Notes: generated from the sequence alone by a model not told the origin. 64,000 nt of DNA from Tiliqua scincoides (GCF_035046505.1 NC_089823.1:62001-126000); one strand, 5' to 3'; positions 23,103 to 33,520 are shown, counted from the first letter of the stretch. Translations and numbers: made by a program.

Positions 23103-24493
23103 TCAATGGTACTGACGTCCCAGAGTGTGGCTCACGACAATCAGCAGCTTGTGATAGGCAGCCTGGACCCCTGGGGTGAACTCCTTGCCAAAGTGGGCTG
23201 CCAAGCGGGTGATGGGGATGTCGCCCAGAAGCTGGAAGAGAAGAGGAGGCCATGAAGCCGTCTGCTTGTGGAGCCTGAGGCCTGCCCTGCCCCACAGCTG
23301 TCTGCCTCGCTTGCCCTGCACGGAGCCACAGCCAGCCACAGGCTGCTCCTTTTGAGGAGAGCTGGAGGGGGGAGGACGGCTGGGCTTCCCCACCCAAAAA
23401 GTCCAGGAGTGGGGCTTTCTCAGGGTGGCGTTCTTGAGGGGTGACTAGGCTCCCTTCACAGACAGGCCTCCCACTCAGTGGACAGAGCCAGACATGTGCA
23501 GGTGTTTCCTCTACTCCAAAGAGTAGCATGTGAATGGACACCGAAGGCCCAGGCAGGCTCTGCCTCTCCATCCGGCCACTTTATGTCATCCTTAGCTTGC
23601 AACAGCCAGCACTGCTGTGAGAGTGTTAGTTTGGAAAAAAGCCCCAGAGAAGTTAGAAGGGAGCGCAGAAGAAAGTGCAAAGGACGGCCGGAGCAAACCG
23701 CCTCCTGCCTGGGTTCTCCACTAAGCCTCACTGAGGTCACAGGCGGAGTCATTCCTCCCCGCCCCCCACCCCAACCGGCCAGGAAAGCAACACCTAGCAC
23801 AGAAGTGCACCGTGGTTCTTCTGCCTCTCACGTGCACACACACCTCAACCCTCTTGTTGTTGAACCCCCGTGGATTTGTGGAGCACTCAACCCACCCCAG
23901 ACTAAGTCCGGCGGAGAACGTTGGGGGTGTTAAGCATCACCCTTCACAGACGAGAGGGGGAGCTTGTGGTTGTGGTGACAGCTGGGCCAGCGAGGAGTAG
24001 GACCCGGCCACCCTTTTCCTCCCTCAATCAAGGCAAGCTGCCTAGCAAGGGGGGCACCTCACCCTGAAGTTCTCGGGGTCCACACGCAGCTTTTCACGGT
24101 GCAGGACACTCGGCTTGGCAAACGTCTCCTTGGTGTTGTCCAGGTTCTTGATGGCATCTCCAAAGGAGGTGAGCACCTTCTTGCCACGCTCTTTGACCTT
24201 GGCATTGGTAAGGATGCTGTCAGCACTGGAAATGTTCCCAAAATGGCCAATGAACCTCTGGGTCCAGGGGTACACAATCAGGAGGCTGCAGGTAGGGAGA
24301 GAGAAAGGCACACAGGGGTTAGGTTTCGGGGGCGGGGAGGAGGAGGCACTCCCAACTGACCTCAGGTAACAGCCAAGTCACAAGGCCTTCCCTGAACTTA
24401 CTAGGCCAGGCACTCGCCACCAATTTCTGCCACATTGACCTTGGCCCAAAGGCTAGTGATGAGCTTCTTCTCGTCTCCAGTCCAGTGCACCAT
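23103..24493 (-). CDS. Beta-globin copy E: open exons, no promoter, distal His replaced
   Basis: Exon 1 24402-24493, exon 2 24063-24285, exon 3 23103-23231 (129 nt), joined at the canonical globin splice positions (donors GTAAGT and GTGAGG). All exons are open, giving the usual 146-residue chain after Met removal. Oxygen-carrier beta chains need distal histidine E7 (63) and proximal F8 (92). Here codon 63 is CGT (VKERGKK), so the distal His is Arg, while H92 is kept. Other changes are F42 to Ile (TQRFIGH), L88 to Pro in helix F (shared with F) and R104. The 5' region has lost TATA, CCAAT and CACCC. About 75 bp upstream of the ATG the sequence jumps into CR1 DNA. It is probably a silent copy decaying without a promoter, although the frame itself is unbroken. 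Confidence 0.85.
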
Positions 24494-24575
24494 GGTGGAG
24501 GATGGAGGAACGTCACTCGGCTGTGCAGCAGAAGTGTCTGAGCTGAGCAGAGATCTCCTCAGCAAGAACATATCC

Positions 24576-24698
24576 ACAATCACTTCTGGTCGTCACCACT
24601 GGGAAAAGTTTGGTGTCGTCTGCAAACTTAGCCACGTCACTGCTTAAGCCTGTCTCCATGCACTGATTCATGCGGGTTCCAGCGGATGCAGCCTGCAT
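24576..24698 (-). mobile_element. CR1-a stub fused to globin 5' region (unit E)
   Basis: Only the 5'-most part of CR1-a remains (FADD-motif region, [11 protein letters not shown]). A deletion between about 24566 and 24576 removed the globin promoter, the 400-bp upstream block and most of CR1-a. Confidence 0.85.
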
Positions 24699-25274
24699 CA
24701 GGTGGTTCTAGGAGGGATTTCCCTCTCCACACCCACTTCCCATTCCCTTTGCTCGGAGCAGCAGCAAATTCGGACCTGCCTGCCGCCCCCCCCATGTCAT
24801 TTCCCAACATTTCCCTTTGAAAATTAGGTTCTTTAGCTCAGCCAATTGCACTGCTCTCGCCCAAGGGGAAGGCGCCTCCATGGGACTGTTACCAAATGAT
24901 CATTAATGACTCAAGGACTACGCCCAGCCGTGGAGTGAGTTGTAGAGCGATTTTACTCAAGCTTGAGGACCATCCGTCTGAATGAGACAAAATGGCCCCG
25001 AGCACACTTTGTAACAAGTATTTATACAAAATGTCTGCGATAGAGCATGCGCAATAGGTATGCCAACGTGGCACTTGTACAAAAGCGAGAGCAGCGCGCG
25101 TGCGCATAAGCAGTGCCACGTAGACAAATTCTAAGAGGGTTACATGGTTACTTGGGGGTGAAAGGTTACATAGGCATGTTTAAACAATTGAAAATTCCTT
25201 ATATGGTCATACGCTCTCAGGACTCCCCACAGCCAGCCCTCCTCCACTACGCAGGGCTTGAAAAGGTATTGAGA
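24699..25274. repeat. Unidentified 235-bp block split by an LTR (unit E)
   Basis: Copy of 4063-4298 interrupted after CATGGGACT by the insertion at 24888-25219. It resumes at GGACTCCCCACAGCC. Confidence 0.8.
24888..25219 (-). mobile_element. Solo LTR-like insertion (about 332 bp)
   Basis: Compared with six uninterrupted copies of the same block, this is a clean insertion flanked by a 5-bp duplication GGACT (24883-24887 and 25220-25224). On the minus strand it begins TGAGAGCG and contains a TATAAATA box near 25020. The 5-bp duplication and size fit a retroviral-type solo LTR. The far end (GGTAAC) departs from the usual CA. No internal viral region is present. It is young relative to the array because only one unit has it. 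Confidence 0.6.
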
Positions 25275-26606
25275 ACATAAGAACATAAGAACAGCCCCAC
25301 TGGATCAGGCCATAGGCCCATCTAGTCCAGCTTCCTGTATCTCACAGCGGCCCACCAAATGCCCCAGAGAGCACACCAGATAACAAGAGACCTGCAAGGC
25401 TTCCTGGGAATTGTAGTTAAGAACATAAGAGCAGCCCCACTGGAGCAGGCCACAGGCCCATCTAGTCCAGTTTCCTGTATCTCACAGCGGCCCACCAAAT
25501 GCCCCAGAGACCTGCAAGGCTTCCTGGGGATTGTAGTTAAGAACATAAGAGCAGCCCCACTGGATCAGGCCATAGCCCCATCTAGTCCAGCTTCCTGTAT
25601 CTCACAGCGGCCCACCAAATGCCCCAGAGAGCACACCAGATAACAAGAGACCTGCAAGGCTTCCTGGGAATTGTAGTTAAGAACATAAGAGCAGCCCCAC
25701 TGGAGCAGGCCACAGGCCCATCTAGTCCAGTTTCCTGTATCTCACAGCGGCCCACCAAATGCCCCAAGGAGCACACCAGATAACAAAAGACCTGCAAGGC
25801 TTCCTGGGGATTGTAGTTAAGAACATAAGAGCAGCCCCACTGGATCAGGCCATAGCCCCATCTAGTCCAGCTTCCTGTATCTCACGGGGGTCCACCAAAT
25901 GCCCCAGGGAGCACACTAGATAACAAGAGACCTGCAAGGCCTCCTGGGAATTGTAGTTTAAGAACATAAGAACAGCCCCACTGGATCAGGCCATAGGCCC
26001 ATCTCGTCCAGCTTCCTGTATCTCACAGCGGCCCACCAAATGCCCCAGGGAGCACACCAGACAACAAGAGAACTCATCCTGGTGCCCTCCCTTGCATCTG
26101 GCCTTCTGACATAACCCATTTCTAAAATCAGGAGGTTGCGCATACACATCATGGCTTGTACCCCGTCATGGATTTTTCCTCCAGAAACTTGTCCAATTCC
26201 CTTTTAAAGGCGTCCAGGCTAGACGCCATCATCACATCCTGTGGGAAGGAGTTCCACAGACCGACCACACGCTGAGTAAAGAAATATTTTCTTTTGTCTG
26301 TTCTAACTTTCCCAACACTCAATTTTAGTGGCTGTCCCCTGGTTCTGGTGTTATGTGAGAGTGTAAAGAGCATCTCCCTATCCACTCTGACCATCCCCTG
26401 CATAATTTTGTATGTCTTAATCATGTCTCCCCTCAGGCGCCTCTTTTCTAGGCTGAAGAGGCCCAAACACTGTAGCCTTTCCTCATAAGGAAGGTGCCCC
26501 AGCCCCGTAATCATCTTAGTCGCTCTCTTTTGCACCTTTTCCATTTCCACTATGTCTTTTTTGAGATGCGGCGACCAGAACTGGACACAATACTCCAGGT
26601 GTGGCC
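25275..26606 (-). repeat. Expanded CR1 3'-tail array plus CR1-b (unit E)
   Basis: Same composition as 4299-5372 with extra tail-plus-linker repeats (starting near 25275, 25421, 25537, 25680 and 25823), then the RT C-terminus fragment (26634-26149). Repeat number in these arrays varies between units, as expected for slippage or unequal exchange. Confidence 0.85.
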
Positions 26607-26836
26607 TGGAGGAAAAATCCATGATGGGGTACAAGCCATGATGTGTATGCGCAACCTCCTGATTTTAGAAATGGGTTATGTCAGAATGCCAGACGCAAGG
26701 GAGGGCACCAGCATGCAGGTCTCTTGTTATCTGGTGTGCTCCCTGGGGCATTTGGTGGGCTGCTGTGAGATACAGGAAGATGGGACTAGATGGGCCTATG
26801 GCCTGATCCAGTGGGGCTGTTCTTATGTTCTTATGC
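26607..26836 (+). mobile_element. Inverted CR1 3' tail (unit E)
   Basis: Single plus-strand CR1 3' end after the strand switch, like 22287-22516. Confidence 0.85.
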
Positions 26837-27163
26837 CAGTACTCCCATTTATCTTGGAGATTTTCACCCATGGACACCTTGGACCTTTGAGACACTACAT
26901 GGAATCAGAATTACCCCTGTCCTGTCTTGGATCTATGAGCCTCGGGGTTTTCATCCTGTCAGGAAATGGCATGCAGTGTCCACACATGACTGTACATCCA
27001 TGACCTTGGTTGTATATATACTTGATGCACCAAGGATCTTCACAAGGGCCAAAGACCACCAACTTCAACAAGTTCAACAAGATCACCATCAACAAGCTGG
27101 GTTTCCAATCGGGGGGGGGGGATGATAACAATACAGGAAGCGATGCAAGGAGCGTGAAACCCA
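26837..27163. other. Globin 3'-flanking block, long form; no gene seen
   Basis: Nearly identical to 22517-22842. Confidence 0.6.
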
Positions 27164-27343
27164 AACACCCAGGTTGATGTGTGTGGAGAGCGTCCAAAAT
27201 CGACCTGCCTTCCCTCCAACCTGCACTTGGCCTACCCCCCTAAGCAGGCCTCCCCTTCCCCCAGGAGATGCCATTGACCAGTTACACCCCACCAGCAGGA
27301 CCCACAGAGACACAGGCACCAGCTTGGACTGCAGGGAGTCAAC

Positions 27344-27349
27344 TTTATT
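27344..27349 (-). terminator. Poly(A) signal AATAAA, globin copy F
   Basis: AATAAA on the minus strand, 75 bases past the exon 3 stop. Confidence 0.8.
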
Positions 27350-27423
27350 CGAAGGAACTGTCACAAGTGGCTGGAAGGGAGTTCCTGCGGGTGACAAGGT
27401 GGCCGGGAGGCAGCTGGTTCCCC

Positions 27424-28814
27424 TCAATGGTACTGACGTCCCAGAGCGTGGCTCACGACAACCACCAGCTTGTGATAGGCAGCGTGGACCCCTGGGGTGA
27501 ACTCCTTGCCAAAGTGGGCTGCCAAGCGGGTGATGAGGATGTCGCCCAGAAGCTGGAAGAGAAGAGGAGGCCATGAAGCCGTCTGCTTGTGGAGCCTGAG
27601 GCCTGCCCTGCCCCACAGCTGTCTGCCTCGCTTGCCCTGCACGGAGCCACAGCCAGCCACAGGCTGCTCCTTTTGAGGAGAGCTGGAGGGGGGAGGACGG
27701 CTGGGCTTCCCCACCCAAAAAGTCCAGGAGTGGGGCTTTCTCAGGGTGGCGTTCTTGAGGGGTGACTAGGCTCCCTTCACAGACAGGCCTCCCACTCAGT
27801 GGACAGAGCCAGACATGTGCAGGTGTTTCCTCTACTCCAAAGAGTAGCATGTGAACGGACACCGAAGGCCCAGGCAGGCTCTGCCTCTCCATCCGGCCAC
27901 TTTATGTCATCCTTAGCTTGCAACAGCCAGCACTGCTGTGAGAGTGTTAGTTTGGAAAAAAGCCCCAGAGAAGTTAGAAGGGAGCGCAGAAGAAAGTGCA
28001 AAGGACGGCCGGAGCAAACCGCCTCCTGCCTGGGTTCTCCACTAAGCCTCACTGAGGTCACAGGCGGAGTCATTCCTCCCCGCCCCCCACCCCAACCGGC
28101 CAGGAAAGCAACACCTAGCACAGAAGTGCACCGTGGTTCTTCTGCCTCTCACGTGCACACACACCTCAACCCTCTTGTTGTTGAACCCCCGTGGATTTGT
28201 GGAGCACTCAACCCACCCCAGACTAAGTCCGGCGGAGAACGTTGGGGGTGTTAAGCATCACCCTTCACAGACGAGAGGGGGAGCTTGTGGTTGTGGTGAC
28301 AGCTGGGCCAGCGAGGAGTAGGACCCGGCCACCCTTTTCCTCCCTCAATCAAGGCAAGCTGCCTAGCAAGGGGGGCACCTCACCCTGAAGTTCTCGGGGT
28401 CCACACGCAGCTTTTCACGGTGCAGGACACTCGGCTTGGCAAACGTCTCCTTGGTGTTGTCCAGGTTCTTGATGGCATCTCCAAAGGAGGTGAGCACCTT
28501 CTTGCCATGCTCTTTGACCTTGGCATTGGTAAGGATGCTGTCAGCACTGGAAATGTTCCCAAAGTGGCCAAAGAACCTCTGGGTCCAGGGGTACACAATC
28601 AGGAGGCTGCTGGTAGGGAGAGAGAAAGGCACACAGGGGTTAGGTTTCGGGGGCGGGGAGGAGGAGGCACTCCCAACTGACCTCAGGTAACAGCCAAGTC
28701 ACAAGGCCTTCCCTGAACTTACTAGGCCAGGCACTCGCCACCAATTTCTGCCACATTGACCTTGGCCCAAAGGCTAGTGATGAGCTTCTTCTCGTCTCCA
28801 GTCCAGTGCACCAT
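27424..28814 (-). CDS. Beta-globin copy F, best candidate for a functional gene
   Basis: Hemoglobin beta-type subunit, the oxygen carrier of red cells that pairs with alpha chains. Exon 1 28723-28814 ([19 protein letters not shown] in a CCACCATGG context), intron 1 116 bp, exon 2 28384-28606 ([17 protein letters not shown]; distal H63 in VKEHGKK; proximal H92 in VLHREKL; R104), intron 2 831 bp, exon 3 27424-27552 ([18 protein letters not shown]... to QYH). Length is 146 residues after Met removal, matching vertebrate beta chains. Intron phases and positions (codons 30 and 104) are canonical. Two oddities: codon 30, split by intron 1, reads TA|C (Tyr) where beta chains normally have Arg, and Leu88 in helix F is Pro. 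It is the only copy with open exons, a strong donor and a full promoter. Functional status is therefore plausible but not certain. Confidence 0.93.
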
Positions 28815-28893
28815 GGTGGAGGATGGAGGGTCAGGAAGGTCACTCGGCTGTGCAGCAGAAGTGTCTGAGCTGAGCAGAGGTCTCAGCAAGGTC

Positions 28894-29029
28894 TTTATAC
28901 CCTGTGCCAAAGCTCCTCCTCACTCCAGGTGGGTGCAGTCATTGGGTGGCGCTATGAGCGGGGCGGGGGGGGGGAGAACCATGGCTTGGTGGAGCTGGGG
29001 AGAAGCAGGCAGCCTGTCCTGGGGTGTGG
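28894..29029 (-). promoter_or_regulatory. Globin promoter, copy F
   Basis: TATAAA 28894-28899, 80 bp before the ATG; CCAAT 28941-28945 overlapping CCACCC 28944-28949; CCACACCC at 29022-29029. All boxes are intact on the minus strand. The upstream block continues to 29358 without another recognisable element. Confidence 0.82.
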
Positions 29030-29358
29030 CTCTCTCTGGGGAGCAGGAGGTCCAGATAGCAAAGCCGGTTGCAGCCACCTCCATTGCCAGCAGGGTTTAT
29101 CAGTCCTGGAACGAGCAGCACTGGCAAGATCTGTCCACAACATGGCAGGGAAAGAGGCCCCTCTTTGCCTGGGGCTGCTAGCAGGGTGCCACCCATGGGT
29201 GACAAAGGCATCTTGTGTGAACGGACACAGGGGAGCGCCCACTGCAGCCGGTCCTCATTCACTTGGGCTCATGTGACCCAGTATTCCTGACCTGAGGCCC
29301 AGGCCAAGCTCAGCCCACCAAGATGGCCCCCAAATGGGTGTTTGCATTCTCAAAACCC

Positions 29359-30434
29359 GAACATAAGAATATAAGAACAGCCCCACTGGATCAGGCCACA
29401 GGCCCATCTAGTCCAGCTTCCTGTATCTCACAGCGGCCCACCAAATGCCCCAGGGAGCACACCAGATAGCAAGAGACCTCATTCTGGCGCCCTCCCTTGC
29501 ATCTGGCATTCTGACATGGCCCATTTCTAAAATCAGGAGGTGGCACATACACATCATGGCTTGTACCCCGTAATGGATTTTTCCTCCAGAAACTTGTCCT
29601 ATCCCCTTTTAAAGACGTACAGGCCAGTTGCCATCACCGCATCCTGTGGCAAGGAGATGCACAGGCCAACCACACCATGAGTAAAGAAATATTTTCTTTT
29701 GTCTGTTCTAACTCTCCCAACACTCAATTCTAGTGGATGTCCCCTGGTTCTGGTGTTATGTGAGAGTGTAAAGAGCATCTCCCTATCCATCCCCTGCATA
29801 ATTTTGTATGTCTCAATCATTTCCCCCCTCAGGCATCTCTTTTCTAGACTGAAGAGGCCCAAACGCCGCAGCCTTTCCTCATAAGGAAGGTGCCCCAGCC
29901 CAGTAATCATCCTAGTCGCTCTCTTTTGCACCTTTTCCATTTCCACTGTGTCTTTTTTGAGATGTGGCGACCAGAACTGGACACAATACTCCAGGTGTGG
30001 CCTTACATCGATTTGTACAACAGCATTATAATATTAGCCGTTTTGTTCTCATACCTTTTCTAATGATCCCAAGCATAGAATTGGCCTTCTTCACTGCCAC
30101 TGCACATTGAGTAGACACTTTCATCGACCTGCCCACCACCACCCCAGATCTCTCTCCTGATCTGTCACAGACAGCTCAGAACCCATCAGCCTACATGTGA
30201 AGTTTTGATTCTATGCCCCAAGGTGCATGATTTTACACTTACCGATATTCAAAGGCTTCTACCATTTTGCTGCCCATTCTGCCAGTCTGGAGAGATCCTT
30301 CTGGGGCTCTTCACAATCACTTCTGGTCGTCACCACTGGGAAAAGTTTGGTGTCGTCTGCAAACTTAGCCACGTCACTGCTTAAGCCTGTCTCCATGCAC
30401 TGATTCATGCGGGTTCCAGCGGATGCAGCCTGCA
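29359..30434 (-). mobile_element. CR1-a, unit F
   Basis: Orthologous to the CR1-a insertions of the other units but more diverged, with small indels that break the RT C-terminal frame (only 115 codons stay open). This fits F being the oldest-diverged unit. Confidence 0.9.
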
Positions 30435-30671
30435 TCAGGTGGTTCTAGGAGGGATTTCCCTCTCCACACCCACTTCCCATTCCCTTTGCTCGGAGCAGCA
30501 GCAAATTCGGACCTGCCTGCCGCCCCCCCATGTCATTTCCCAACATTTCCCTTTGAAAATTAGGTTCTTTAGCTCAGCCAATTGCACTGCTCTCGCCCAA
30601 GGGGAAGGCGCCTCCATGGGACTCCCCACAGCCAGCCCTCCTCCACTACGCAGGGCTTGAAAAGGTATTGA
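30435..30671. repeat. Unidentified 235-bp block (unit F)
   Basis: Copy of 4063-4298. It runs straight into the CR1 octamer tail (CATAAGAA repeated three times). Confidence 0.7.
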
Positions 30672-31646
30672 GAACATAAGAACATAAGAACATAAGAACA
30701 GCCCCACTGGATCAGGCCATAGGCCCATCTAGTCCAGCTTCCTGTATCTCACAGCGGCCCACCAAATGCCCCAGAGAGCACACCAGATAACAAGAGACCT
30801 GCAAGGCTTCCTGGGAATTGTAGTTAAGAACATAAGAGCAGCCCCACTGGAGCAGGCCACAGGCCCATCTAGTCCAGTTTCCTGTATCTCACAGCGGCCC
30901 ACCAAATGCCCCAGGGAGCACACCAGATAACAAGAGACCTGCAAGGCTTCCTGGGAATTGTAGTTAAGAACATAACAACAGCCCCACTGGATCAGGCCAT
31001 AGGCCCATCTCGTCCAGCTTCCTGTATCTCACAGCGGCCCACCAAATGCCCCAGGGAGCACACCAGATAACAAGAGACCTCATCCTGGTGCCCTCCCTTG
31101 CATCTGGCCTTCTGACATAACCCATTTCTAAAATCAGGAGGTTGCACATACACATCATGGCTTGTACCCCGTCATGGATTTTTCCTCCAGAAACTTGTCC
31201 AATTCCCTTTTAAAGGCGTCCAGGCTAGACGCCATCATCACATCCTGTGGCAAGGAGTTCCACAGACCAACCACACGCTGAGTAAAGAAATATTTTCTTT
31301 TGTCTGTCCTAACTCTCCCAACACTCAATTTTACTGGCTGTCCCATGGTTCTGGTATTATGTGAGAGTGTAAAGAGCATCTCCGTATCCACTCTGACCAT
31401 CCCCTGCATAATTTTGTATGTCTCAATCATGTCAACCCTCAGGCGCCTCTTTTCTAGGCTGAAGAGGCCGAAAGGCCGTAGCCTTTCCTCATAAGGAAGG
31501 TGCCCCAGCCCTGTAATCATCTTAGTCGCTCTCTTTTGCACCTTTTCCATTTCCACTATGTCTTTTTTGAGATGTGGCGACCAGAACTGGACACAATACT
31601 CCAGGTGTGGCCTTACCATAGATTTGTACAACGGCTTTATAATATT
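30672..31646 (-). mobile_element. CR1 tail array and CR1-b, left part (unit F)
   Basis: Two tail-plus-linker repeats, then the CR1 RT C-terminus (31631-31155). There is no inverted tail here. CR1-b continues in normal orientation and is split by the LINE-B derivative at 31647-32142, which is flanked by the 12-bp duplication CTTTATAATATT (31635-31646 and 32143-32154). Confidence 0.88.
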
Positions 31647-32142
31647 TACCCCTGAGGGCTATTTACCCCTGAGGGCTGGGGGATAAGAATAGGCCCTCAG
31701 TTTGGCTGTACTTGTCGTTAGAGGCGACTAAACAGCCACCGGGTAGATGGGGCTTGTCAGCCTGGGAAGGCAGCTCATCTGAGAGAAGGAAAACTCTGAT
31801 CCCAAACCTCCACTGCCTTGTGGCTACATCCAGTTGTGGAAATGGCTTCAGGAGTCAACCTCGAGGCAAAATCCAGAGCCGGAGTCCCTGAGGCAGTTCA
31901 TGGCTGAACACAGTCACGTTCTGGCAACTCCTGCAACGCCGCTGGAACCAACCGTATTGGCCTCTGCCTTTCCATTGGACCATTTCAGCGACATGGAGAG
32001 GGGGGATTTGCTGCATGGGTAACAGCCTATCCTCCATACCTACTTTACCCAGGCTTCGCACACTGGAGAGGACACTCTGTTCCAGAACCACCATTCAGAG
32101 CATGACACCATAGTCTTCCGAGACTGAAGGATGCCAACAGCA
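31647..32142 (+). mobile_element. Short LINE-B derivative: 5' end joined to 3' tip
   Basis: About 430 bp correspond to the LINE-B 5' region (compare 55038-55390). After GGACACTC it jumps to the last 65 bp of LINE-B (GTTCCAGAACCACC... to the GAGACTGAAGG end), missing the entire coding region. It is flanked by a perfect 12-bp target duplication, so it moved as a unit. A 17-bp tandem duplication (ATTTACCCCTGAGGGCT) marks its 5' end. It is a non-autonomous, SINE-like product of the LINE-B machinery. Confidence 0.85.
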
Positions 32143-32350
32143 CTTTATAATATTAGCCGTTTTGTTCTCAATACCCTTCCTAATGATCCCAAGCATAGAA
32201 CTGGCCTTCTTCACTGCCGCCGCATATTGGGTCGACACTTTCATCGACCTGTCCACCACCACCCCAAGATCTCTCTCCTGATCTGTCACAGACAGCTCAG
32301 AACCCATCAGCCTATATGTGAAGTTCTGAATCTTTGCCCCAATGTGCATG
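32143..32350 (-). mobile_element. CR1-b, right part (unit F)
   Basis: Continuation of the CR1 split at 31646. It codes on the minus strand for [20 protein letters not shown] and VSTQYAAAVKKASSMLGI. Confidence 0.88.
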
Positions 32351-32528
32351 GCTTACTCTCTGTTCCTCAATCAGTTCCTCATCCTCTAATTTCCTGACTG
32401 TGCAGTTTCCTCAGCAGCCTTGGTGAGGGGTCCATGTCTAAAGCCTTCTGAGAGTCCAGATATATAATATTCACGGGTTCTTCCACATCCACATGCCTGT
32501 TGACCTTTTCAAAGAATTCTAAAAGATT
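32351..32528 (-). mobile_element. CR1 RT fragment (motif A region)
   Basis: Reverse complement reads the CR1 block [22 protein letters not shown] around 32460-32525, joined to the previous piece by an internal deletion. It is decayed. Confidence 0.7.
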
Positions 32529-33520
32529 CATGACTCACTTGCTTGTCACATGCAGTTCCTGTTCTGTGAGGGGTACTGCCATGCCAAGTTCCTGGCTGGC
32601 ATGTGGCAAAGCAGGCAAAAGCACACTGGCGACAGTCGCCTTTGTGTTGCCTGCTCATCTTGATTGCTTTCCTGCTTCTTGCGCCCATTTTTGACTAGCA
32701 ACTCCTGTTTCTATTTGGCATGACCTGGGTGCTCCTTCAGCCTTGTCTGTGTTGTCTCAGGTCCCATCAGGGATATTGCAGCCAGGCACTGTGTCCCCCA
32801 CCACGTCCCCTCTCCCTTGCACCAGAATCCCACCCCAAGGGCACGTGTGACCCTCCAGCACAGTGGCTCAGGGGGCTCTGGAGACTATCATCTTCACCAG
32901 CCTGTGCCAGGTTGCCTCACCAAGGCCTCCAGAGGAATGGTTCCTCCTGCTCCACAGTGATGCCAACCTTGCCCCAGAAGGGTCTCCTGATGTCCAGCAG
33001 ACTGGGCCCACAAGCCCTGAAGAACAGGGTTGGCTTTCCTCACCCAAAGCTGGCTCCATCACTCCTAGCGCCCCCATGGCGGTGGTGGCCCACCAACTCT
33101 GCCACTGACCTGAGCAGGATTGGCTTTCAGTTGCCACCAAGAGACTCTTCCTGGCTTTGCTGCAACAGACAATCCAGGCAGCTGCTGCCGCTGCCACTCC
33201 TTGAATCCCTTGCTGTTTAACCTGCCAACAAGAATGGAACACCACACCACCCAAGAGGCCATGCCAATGCAGAGCAGCACCTTCTCTGGATGGGAAGGCT
33301 GCCTCCAAGCAAAGCCCCTCCAAGGCACAGGCGCACACAACCCCATATCCACAGGCCCCTAGGATCTTCCAGTTAGGGCCAGGGCAACCAAGGAAGAGGT
33401 GCATGGCAGGATTTTGGTGCTGAGCTGCCATCTGGTGGGAATGTTGGGAAGTGCAAGAAGGGTTGCTGGTCTCCAGAGGCTTCTGGGATTGTCCACAGGA
33501 TGCAGTCAACTCTCTCCGTG
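32529..33520. other. Unannotated stretch, no gene recognised
   Basis: About 1 kb of moderately GC-rich DNA without recognisable protein, repeat termini or splice-site pattern. Open frames on both strands (up to 213 codons, minus) overlap each other and look like chance. Confidence 0.5.

Larger units (their letters stand above)
789..32350. repeat. Tandem array of six beta-globin units (A-F)
   Basis: The landmark AACACCCAGG left of each globin 3' end recurs at 789, 5889, 10993, 16098, 22843 and 27164. This gives units A 789-5888, B 5889-10992, C 10993-16097, D 16098-22842, E 22843-27163 and F 27164-32350. Units A-C are almost equal in length, and C and D look nearly identical over the globin half. 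Unit order on the plus strand is: globin 3' flank, globin gene (minus), 400-bp upstream block, CR1 fragment (minus), a 235-bp unidentified block, an array of CR1 3' tails, then an inverted CR1 tail in A-E. Unit D has an extra CR1/unidentified-block segment without a globin gene. Unit E has a deletion between the globin promoter and the CR1. Near identity suggests recent amplification or sequence homogenisation, and an assembly artefact should be excluded. Confidence 0.93.

Noticed and set aside
32720-33509. Overlapping frames of 166 (plus) and 213 (minus) codons
   Set aside because: No recognisable protein, no splice context, and both strands are equally open, so they are probably chance.
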